Positions 58,948-64,000 of a stretch of 64,000 nucleotides of DNA are shown here, piece by piece; within the stretch, counting starts at the first letter, position 1, and each line of letters starts with the position of its first letter. The position numbers and the translations under genes are program-made. This DNA is from Clostridia bacterium. Lineage in GTDB: Bacteria; Bacillota; Clostridia; Christensenellales; Pumilibacteraceae. The notes under the pieces were generated by a model. That model made no database searches and was not told the origin of the DNA. It saw only the letters and a list, made by a program, of their open reading frames with translations. The stretch lies in contig CAAGAW010000019.1 of NCBI GenBank assembly GCA_900767465.1, forward strand, positions 1 through 64,000. Reading direction: 5' to 3'.

Positions 58948-59016
58948 CCGTCGCGAGCAAAGCAATCGGAAAATAACGAACGACAATCGTCGATAACCGC
59001 CCGATTCCCGCGCAAA

Positions 59017-59044
59017 AAAAGAACCGCCCCCGCGGCTCTTTTTA
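59017..59044 (+). terminator. Terminator of the HD-CmpB-MmcQ operon
   Basis: AAGAACCGC / GCGGCTCTT stem with one mismatch, CCCC loop and TTTTT tail. Confidence 0.7.
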
Positions 59045-59084
59045 CACACCCGATCTATCGGACAATCGAAAATAATCCTTATAA

Positions 59085-59125
59085 AAAAACGCACAGCCGA
59101 AACGATTGCCACGTTGTGCGTTTTT
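59085..59125. terminator. Bidirectional hairpin terminator
   Basis: An 11-bp stem, AAAAACGCACA / TGTGCGTTTTT, between the mmcQ-type gene and the convergent gene at 59167. Confidence 0.75.
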
Positions 59126-59166
59126 GCGTTATTTTTGCCATAAAACAATGACGCTTTTATATCCGT

Positions 59167-59640
59167 TCAGGAAGGAAAAGTATTCAAATCCGGCTTCTCC
59201 AACATTCCGTCGATCGAACATTTCGCAGCCGAAGCGTTTTTTACGAACACAGAAGCGTGACGCAATATACCGTTTTCCTTATAGTTTATCGTCAATCGTC
59301 TCATGTCGTTGAAATAGGCTATGTCCGAAGTAACGGAACTTTTCCTGTTATAATATTCCCCTCGTTCCGTCACCGCAACGTTATCAATCATGCCAAGCGG
59401 TATAATCTTCTTTTTGAACAAATAATTGACGATCAGGTTGTCGTTGTCTTTAACTATCGCTTTGCCCGGAACTAAAAACCCGTACATTGTAAACAGGCAC
59501 AAAAAGACGGCGCATACCCATATTGCCACCGAATAAAAAATCGACAACCTGCCCGTTGTCAAAATAGCGGTGGCGATTGCACCCACGCTCAAAATCAAGG
59601 ACGGAATATAATATTTTTTGTTTCGCTCTGCAATAACCAC
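59167..59640 (-). CDS. Small membrane protein with PH-like C-terminus, unknown
   Basis: 157 residues from a GTG start preceded by GGGGGGAG. Two transmembrane helices lie at about 12-30 and 34-54. The remaining 100 residues alternate strands (IVKDNDNLIVNYLFKKKIIPLG, then RLTINYKENG), as in bacterial PH-like domains fused to a double membrane anchor. I cannot assign a function. The gene is more AT-rich than its neighbours. Confidence 0.7.
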   Translation of the reverse strand: MVIAERNKKYYIPSLILSVGAIATAILTTGRLSIFYSVAIWVCAVFLCLFTMYGFLVPGKAIVKDNDNLIVNYLFKKKIIPLGMIDNVAVTERGEYYNRKSSVTSDIAYFNDMRRLTINYKENGILRHASVFVKNASAAKCSIDGMLEKPDLNTFPS

Positions 59641-59747
59641 TTCTCCCCCCCACTCAAATCGATTCCGTTCAGTATATTCAGTATACGTTATTAAAGTATT
59701 ATTGTCAAGAGTTCGCCGTTTTTTAATCGTATTATCCTGCGAAACAC

Positions 59748-59778
59748 GAAAAAACGACGGCTCCGAAAAGTCGTCGTT
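59748..59778 (-). terminator. Terminator of tRNA-Pro
   Basis: Minus strand AACGACG...CGTCGTT stem followed by TTTTCG, five bases after the CCA end. Confidence 0.8.
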
Positions 59779-59782
59779 AATA

Positions 59783-59859
59783 TGGTCTGAGTGAGAAGAT
59801 TTGAACTTCCGACCTCTTGAACCCCATTCAAGCGCGCTACCGAACTGCGCTACACCCAG
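59783..59859 (-). tRNA. tRNA-Pro (GGG anticodon)
   Basis: A 77-nt cloverleaf on the minus strand. Acceptor CTGGGTG / CACTCAG, D arm GCGCAGTTCGGTAGCGC, anticodon stem CTTGA / TCAAG with loop ATGGGGT (anticodon GGG, reads CCC), T arm GGAAGTTCAAATCTTCT. The CCA end is encoded, and it begins with C1 as bacterial proline tRNAs do. Confidence 0.96.
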
Positions 59860-59894
59860 TTATGCCGAAGCGGTTTTTCTCGCTTCGGACTGTT

Positions 59895-59923
59895 ATTATA
59901 TCACATTGCGCGGCGAAAATCAA
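59895..59923 (-). promoter_or_regulatory. Promoter of tRNA-Pro
   Basis: TTGATT (59918-59923), 17-bp spacer, TATAAT (59895-59900) on the minus strand. Confidence 0.8.
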
Positions 59924-59962
59924 GCGGTTTACGGGTCTCGTCGCAAAAATTTTTATAAGGGC

Positions 59963-59991
59963 TTGACAAAAGGCGGCCTAGCGTGTATAAT
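59963..59991 (+). promoter_or_regulatory. Promoter of tmRNA
   Basis: TTGACA (59963-59968), 17-bp spacer, TATAAT (59986-59991): perfect consensus. Confidence 0.9.
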
Positions 59992-60045
59992 AATCGGTAC
60001 GACGAGCGTAAAATACTTAAGCGTAACGCTTGTCGGCGTTACCTC

Positions 60046-60412
60046 GGGGATGTACCGGCTTCGACGGGGTGGGACGTTCGGGGAAAAGCAGGTGGCAGGG
60101 TCGGCTGCCTTAAAAACGCAAAATAGCATAAATGCTAACAATTACAATGCAGCACCCGCTGCAATCGCTGCGTAATCAGTTTTACACGGCCGCCCTGTCG
60201 CTCACCCTATCGCCGATGAGCGTCGGGCGTCAAACGAGGCGATGAACCTTCCTGATTTCCGAACCGCGGATCCGGAACGCCCATAGCGGTTTAATCGACG
60301 TCGCGCTTTGTCGATCGCGTACGCCGTCGAGATATCAAGCAATCGACTAAACTTGTAGAAAGCCCCGGAAATTTCACGTCGGAAGGGAGTTCAACTCTCC
60401 CCATCTCCACCA
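60046..60412 (+). ncRNA. ssrA: tmRNA
   Basis: About 367 nt. The 5' end GGGGATGTACCGGCTTCGAC and the 3' end TTCAACTCTCCCCATCTCCACCA form the tRNA-like domain (GGGGATG pairs with CATCTCC). The tag frame ends NYNAAPAAIAA followed by TAA at 60173-60175. The tag is longer and richer in Asn than the common ANDENYALAA type, but keeps the hydrophobic Ala-Ala end needed for proteolysis. A second CCA directly follows the mature CCA. It rescues stalled ribosomes together with SmpB. Confidence 0.95.
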
Positions 60413-60442
60413 CCAAAGTAGTACGAAAAAACTACAAAACAT

Positions 60443-60477
60443 AAAAAGCACAAGATTTAGTAGGTCTTGTGCTTTTT
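60443..60477 (+). terminator. Terminator of tmRNA
   Basis: A 13-bp perfect stem, AAAAAGCACAAGA / TCTTGTGCTTTTT, with a nine-base loop. Confidence 0.9.
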
Positions 60478-60790
60478 ATTTAGTGTTTTGCGCACTTTGC
60501 GAATATTTGAATTCGGGAGCTGCATTTTGAACTGTTTTTCAAAAAACAGGACTTGAACCGACGACTTCGTTTTAATCCCCGCCTGATGCCTACAATTTAA
60601 TACAAATCTTTTAAGAGAGAATAAACGATAGCTCTCTTTTTTTATACCTTATCGAGGGTGATTTTCTATTTTTGATAAGAAAAAAAATAATAATAACAGA
60701 AAAAATGAAAGATAAATTATGAATATAACGCTTGTTTGTATGGGATGTCCGGTAACTAATAAATAAGTTGAGTTAGCCTATGCTAATCAC
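60478..60790. other. AT-rich gene-free stretch
   Basis: Clearly more AT-rich than the rest of the window. No frame has a ribosome site or protein-like content. It leads into the promoter of the methyltransferase gene and may be the left edge of an acquired segment. Confidence 0.5.
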
Positions 60791-60819
60791 TTGCTTTTTT
60801 TGTTATCAAACTGTATAAT
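60791..60819 (+). promoter_or_regulatory. Promoter of the methyltransferase gene
   Basis: TTGCTT (60791-60796), 17-bp spacer, TATAAT (60814-60819). Confidence 0.7.
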
Positions 60820-60940
60820 ATAATTAAAAAAGAAAATGTATTTGGACAATGGACGGATTTGATGCGGTCATCGGCATAGTAAAATAAAGAAATAATCGAC
60901 AAAAAGAATAACACAGTATAGTGAATAACAGGAGATAAAT

Positions 60941-61552
60941 ATGGGATTTTTTGAAAATACACGAAAGCCACAAGGTTTCGGCGGAAAAATAATGGTAAAA
61001 ATGATGAACAGCGGTCATAGTAAGTTGGCAAAGTGGGGCTTTACTAAAATTTACGCAAAGTCGAACGCCAAAGTATTGGATATCGGTTGTGGAGGTGGGG
61101 CAAATATTGCCAATTGGCTGGCAAAATGTACAAACGGACACGTAACGGGAATAGACTATTCTAAGGTTAGCGTAGAGGCATCGAAAAAACTAAACGCAAT
61201 CGCAATCAAACAAGGCAAGTGTGATATCGTTTATGGCGACGTATCGTCTATGCCGTTTGACAACGAGACTTTTGATTATGTTTCTGCTTTTGAGACGGTA
61301 TATTTTTGGACAGACCTCGAAAAATGCTTTGCCGAAGTAAACCGTGTTATGAAAAGCGGTGGTACGTTTCTTATTTGCAACGAGAGTGACGGAACAAATC
61401 CCAAGGATGAAAAATGGGCAAAAAAAATAGGCGGAATGAAAATCTACAACGAAGAGCAGTTACATACCGCACTGGAAAAGGCGGGGTTCTGCAATATTAA
61501 AAGCTATGTAAATGCTAAAAAACATTGGTTATGTATCGTTGCGAACAAATAA
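60941..61552 (+). CDS. Class I SAM-dependent methyltransferase
   Basis: 203 residues. The SAM-binding motif I is VLDIGCGGGANIANWL (about 45-60), the acidic residue of motif II is in GIDYSKVSVEASKKL, GDVSSMPFDNETFDYVSAFETVYFW follows and VMKSGGTFLICNE is post-motif. This belongs to the small ubiE/Coq5-like group; the substrate cannot be predicted. Codon use is AT-rich, unlike its neighbours, and it stands alone with its own promoter and terminator downstream of the tmRNA gene, a common integration spot. Probably acquired. AGGAG precedes the ATG. Confidence 0.88.
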   Translation: MGFFENTRKPQGFGGKIMVKMMNSGHSKLAKWGFTKIYAKSNAKVLDIGCGGGANIANWLAKCTNGHVTGIDYSKVSVEASKKLNAIAIKQGKCDIVYGDVSSMPFDNETFDYVSAFETVYFWTDLEKCFAEVNRVMKSGGTFLICNESDGTNPKDEKWAKKIGGMKIYNEEQLHTALEKAGFCNIKSYVNAKKHWLCIVANK

Positions 61553-61635
61553 ACGTTTAAGATAACTAAGTAAAGTAATTATTAACTATTACAACGCAAG
61601 ATTCTGTAGCTATTTCGTACAACAAAGCCAAATCA

Positions 61636-61668
61636 AAAACACGTTCTCTATCGATGAGAACGTGTTTT
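61636..61668. terminator. Terminator between methyltransferase and ferredoxin genes
   Basis: A 13-bp perfect stem, AAAACACGTTCTC / GAGAACGTGTTTT, T-tails on both sides. Confidence 0.88.
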
Positions 61669-61721
61669 TTCGTTATCGAAGTTTACTCCCGAACGTTCTT
61701 TGTGTCGATCGGGAATATTCG

Positions 61722-62438
61722 TCAGTCAAGAATACTCCCGTCGGTAGAAACGGTTACGACCTGCCAAGGAATAAACTTTCCGCTCTTTTGCAAAGCGGTT
61801 TTAGCCGCGTTTTCCAGCCCTCCGCAGCAAGGGACTTCCATACGCACGACCGTAACGCTTTTAATGTCGTTGTTGCCGATAATAGCCGCGAGCTTCTCGG
61901 AGTAATCCACGCCGTCGAGTTTCGGGCATCCGACGAGCGTAATATGGCCCTTAATAAACCGTTCGTGAAAAGCGGCGTATGCATAAGCGGTACAATCGGC
62001 GGCGATCAATAACTTTGCTCCGTCGAAATACGGCGCGTTCGCCGGGACGAGCTTTATCTGAACCGGCCACTGCGACAACCGGCTGACGGGATCCGCATAC
62101 GCAATCTCCGCGCCATCGTTGTCCGCGCGGTCTATCTTTCTTGATCGGGTGCCCGGACAGCCGCACGGCAAAGTAGCTTTCGTCTCTCCCGCCGGATCTT
62201 TATGTTTCTTATTCTCCATAACGGCCTTTTCGTCGTAAGCGGCTGCCTCGCGCTCGACGAACGTAATCGCGCCTGTGGGGCAAGCGGGCAGACAGTCCCC
62301 GAGTCCGTCGCAATAATCGTCGCGCATAAGCCGCGCCTTGCCGTTAACCATAGTTATCGCACCCTCGTGGCAAGCGGCGGCGCAAGCCCCGCAACCGTTG
62401 CATTTATCCTCGGCGATTTCAATGATTCTTCTCTTCAT
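61722..62438 (-). CDS. 4Fe-4S ferredoxin-type protein
   Basis: 238 residues. The N-terminus has a classic 4Fe-4S motif, CNGCGACAAACHEGAI (residues 13-28). A second motif, YCDGLGDCLPACPTGAI, lacks one of the usual four Cys, as is normal for this family. The C-terminal 130 residues form an alpha/beta domain with further Cys (LPCGCPG, ADCTAYAYA, GCPKLDG, EVPCCGG) that may bind another cluster. Proteins of this kind are usually encoded beside Crp/Fnr regulators and hybrid-cluster proteins in anaerobes and are linked to nitrosative or redox stress. AAGGAGG precedes the ATG. Divergent from the Crp/Fnr gene. Confidence 0.88.
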   Translation of the reverse strand: MKRRIIEIAEDKCNGCGACAAACHEGAITMVNGKARLMRDDYCDGLGDCLPACPTGAITFVEREAAAYDEKAVMENKKHKDPAGETKATLPCGCPGTRSRKIDRADNDGAEIAYADPVSRLSQWPVQIKLVPANAPYFDGAKLLIAADCTAYAYAAFHERFIKGHITLVGCPKLDGVDYSEKLAAIIGNNDIKSVTVVRMEVPCCGGLENAAKTALQKSGKFIPWQVVTVSTDGSILD

Positions 62439-62449
62439 AACGTGCCTCC

Positions 62450-62478
62450 TTGACTTTACGCTTGTATTATAGTATAAT
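62450..62478 (+). promoter_or_regulatory. Promoter of the Crp/Fnr gene
   Basis: TTGACT (62450-62455), 17-bp spacer, TATAAT (62473-62478). Start of transcription near 62485. Confidence 0.8.
62466..62471 (-). promoter_or_regulatory. -10 box of the ferredoxin gene promoter
   Basis: TATAAT on the minus strand with no -35 box at the proper place. The palindrome at 62493-62508 is centred about 41 bases upstream of the expected start, the position of a class II activator site. Confidence 0.6.
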
Positions 62479-62492
62479 AAAATCGAAAAGTC

Positions 62493-62508
62493 TGTTGAAT
62501 TTTCAACA
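62493..62508. promoter_or_regulatory. Palindromic operator for the Crp/Fnr-type regulator
   Basis: TGTTGAATTTTCAACA: seven-base arms TGTTGAA / TTCAACA with a 2-bp centre, related to Crp/Fnr half-sites. It is near -41 for the ferredoxin gene (activation expected) and about +9 to +24 for the regulator gene (repression expected). Confidence 0.7.
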
Positions 62509-62521
62509 AAACAGGATATTT

Positions 62522-63205
62522 ATGAAAGAATTTTTACCCATAATCAAAGAATCGAGGCTTTTTCGCGGTTTATCCGAAAGAGATCTTACGTCCGTTCTCG
62601 CCTGTCTCAACGCAAAAAAAACAACTTTTCCGAAAGGCGCGTTTATTCTGCGCGCCGGCGAAACGACGGAATCGATAGGGCTTGTGTTGTCGGGGAGCAT
62701 TCTGATCATACAGGAGGACGTCTGGGGCAATCGTAATATCGTTTCCAAAGCGGGCGCGGGACAGACTTTCGCCGCGGCTTACGCCTGCGCGTTCGGATCG
62801 GCGCTCGACGTAAGCGTTTCCGCCGAAACTCCCGTCGTCGCGATGTTTCTTAACGTCGGACGGATTCTTAACGTGTGCTCTTCCGTCTGCGCGCACCATA
62901 ATCGCATTGTGCGGAACCTTCTCGGCGAACTTGCCGAAAAGAACCTTCGCTTCGCCGAAAAACTCACGCATATCGGTCAACGTACCACGCGTGCCAAGTT
63001 AATGTCCTATTTGTCTGCCGAAGCGCAACGGCTCGGAAAATACGAATTCGACGTGCCGTATTCGCGACAACAGCTCGCGGACTATCTGTCGGTCGAGCGC
63101 AGCGGCTTATCCGTCGAACTCGGCAAAATGCGCAACGAAGGGCTTATCGACTTCCGCAAGAACCGTTTTATTCTAAAAACGAAAAACTCGCCCGAATTCG
63201 TCTGA
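62522..63205 (+). CDS. Crp/Fnr-family transcription regulator
   Basis: 227 residues from the ATG at 62522; the frame is open 24 codons further up, but that part overlaps the promoter. N-terminal cyclic-nucleotide-type beta barrel (KGAFILRAGETTESIGLVLSGSILIIQED), dimer helix, and C-terminal winged helix with YSRQQLADYLSVERSGLSVELGKMRNEGLI. The N-terminal Cys cluster of true Fnr oxygen sensors is absent. In related Clostridia such regulators control hcp and ferredoxin genes. It is most likely autoregulated through the palindrome in its leader. Confidence 0.9.
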   Translation: MKEFLPIIKESRLFRGLSERDLTSVLACLNAKKTTFPKGAFILRAGETTESIGLVLSGSILIIQEDVWGNRNIVSKAGAGQTFAAAYACAFGSALDVSVSAETPVVAMFLNVGRILNVCSSVCAHHNRIVRNLLGELAEKNLRFAEKLTHIGQRTTRAKLMSYLSAEAQRLGKYEFDVPYSRQQLADYLSVERSGLSVELGKMRNEGLIDFRKNRFILKTKNSPEFV

Positions 63206-63286
63206 TCGGCGATAACAGCCCCGCTCCCGCCGGAGTAACCGAACGCCTTTGCGGTATAAACCTCTCTCGCCGAATATGACAAACCG

Positions 63287-63308
63287 CACCCCGCGAGGGG
63301 TGTTTTTT
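63287..63308 (+). terminator. Terminator downstream of the Crp/Fnr gene
   Basis: CACCCC / GGGGTG stem with GCGA loop and T6 tail. Confidence 0.85.
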
Positions 63309-63513
63309 CGTTATTGCCGTTTACGCCGGCTATTACCACCACTACATAACGGTGAACGGCGTAAAAACGGACGAGCATAACACGATAATGTCGTTTACGC
63401 CGATTTACCTGTCCTGCACGCTCGAAGACGGGACGAATCTGCGAGCGACCGTTTCGCTTACGAACCGAATTTCGCTTAAAATCAACGATTTACTATACAC
63501 GAGGACTGTATGA
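63304..63513 (+). pseudogene. N-terminally truncated small exported protein
   Basis: The frame reads FVIAVYAGYYHHYITVNG...KTDEHNTIMSFTPIYLSC...LEDGTNLRATVSLTNRISLKIND and ends with a TGA that overlaps the next ATG (ATGA). It looks like the end of a small secreted or membrane protein: a hydrophobic stretch followed by beta strands. No start codon is available, because the T-run of the upstream terminator begins exactly where the N-terminus should be. The conserved four-base overlap with the next gene argues that it was once a functional upstream partner. Confidence 0.55.
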
Positions 63514-63962
63514 CGAACGAATTTACGATCGAAAACTTCCCCGACGACGTTTACCGTGCCGTCGGACAAATCATTAAAGCCGCACAGGAATTAGAACGCG
63601 ATTTCAAAAAACTCACGACGCGGCTTAGTCTGTCGGTTAAAAACGTCAATAATTCGTCGCTGAACAAACTTAACGACGCGCTGAACAAACGCGGCGTGAT
63701 AAGCGACGACTATTACGAGAAGATGAAAAAAGTAATTTCTATCCGTAACTACGTGAATCACACTTTCTTTATCGAAGATTTCGAGGACAACTCACTGCCG
63801 TTCGACGAATTCAGAAACCTCCTCGGCAAAAAACTTACCGCCGCGCTTTTTATGATTTTCGAAGCGCACGACGTAATATCGAATATCTCGGACGCTCTGG
63901 ACGGATCGCCGATCCGCCGCCCGACCGTATTCGACGAAAAACCGACCTCTTCTCCGTTGTGA
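63510..63962 (+). CDS. HEPN-like helical protein, unknown
   Basis: 150 residues, almost entirely helical. The segment VISIRNYVNHTFF contains Arg-x4-His (RNYVNH), the motif of HEPN ribonucleases and HEPN-like toxin or defence proteins, in the expected position after two long helices. The rest (FPDDVYRAVGQIIKAAQELERDF, then KKLTAALFMIFEAHDVI) fits a four-helix bundle. I do not recognise a named family and no partner nucleotidyltransferase or antitoxin gene is visible before the window ends. The start overlaps the truncated frame upstream; a weak ACGAGGACT serves as ribosome site. Confidence 0.6.
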   Translation: MTNEFTIENFPDDVYRAVGQIIKAAQELERDFKKLTTRLSLSVKNVNNSSLNKLNDALNKRGVISDDYYEKMKKVISIRNYVNHTFFIEDFEDNSLPFDEFRNLLGKKLTAALFMIFEAHDVISNISDALDGSPIRRPTVFDEKPTSSPL

Positions 63963-64000
63963 TTTTAACCGGATAAAGACTTGACTATAACCGCACAAAA

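Overview
The window looks like a chromosomal segment of an uncultured gut-type Bacillota (Clostridia-like) bacterium of roughly balanced GC. Supporting markers are HPr kinase/phosphorylase, an ECF transporter module joined to truA, a GEMM-I cyclic-di-GMP riboswitch, QueH, strong Shine-Dalgarno sites, consensus sigma-A promoters and many lipoproteins with Gram-positive style signal peptides. The species cannot be named from the sequence alone.

Layout. 1-823 is an array of dispersed intergenic repeats. 824-3239 is a cyclic-di-GMP unit: a membrane GGDEF cyclase, then a promoter, a c-di-GMP riboswitch with terminator, and a membrane-anchored surface protein. 3591-7860 holds tspO and a convergent pst phosphate operon in which PstC and PstA are fused. 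8331-9616 is a GIY-YIG gene flanked by 30-bp direct repeats. 9861-16668 holds an SGNH hydrolase and a tightly overlapping operon: serine protease, queH, uvrC, HAD phosphatase, hprK. 16869-18120 is a second repeat block. 18159-22596 holds ung, an ArsR regulator, a small unknown gene with a decayed duplicate, and a divergent XRE-regulated pair with two visible operators. 22671-28526 holds an alcohol-dehydrogenase-like gene, truA-ecfT-ecfA2-ecfA1, an acidic zinc-ribbon protein and a SLOG/YpsA-like gene.

28923-49994 is a carbohydrate locus. An AraC regulator converges on one 20-kb, 11-gene operon running from a sugar ABC importer (binding protein and two permeases) through two Ig-like surface proteins, a DUF4838 lipoprotein, an M55 peptidase and an ADP-ribosylglycohydrolase to GH2, GH36 and GH38 enzymes. 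This suggests capture, import and intracellular trimming of a galactose- and mannose-containing glycan. 50153-53146 is a lipoprotein with Cys/His-rich tandem modules.

53767-57064 is the most interesting part. A collagen-like lipoprotein gene lies next to a 121-bp segment bounded by two inverted 27-bp sites. The segment carries a perfect TTGACA-N17-TATAAT promoter and is followed by a tyrosine recombinase gene. In the order given the promoter points away from the collagen gene and into a terminator. Inversion would point it at the collagen gene. I read this as an invertible promoter (phase-variation switch) in its OFF state.

The right end holds an HD-domain gene, a CmpB-type permease, an MmcQ/YjbR protein, tRNA-Pro(GGG), tmRNA, an AT-rich methyltransferase gene, and a divergent ferredoxin / Crp-Fnr pair sharing one palindromic operator.
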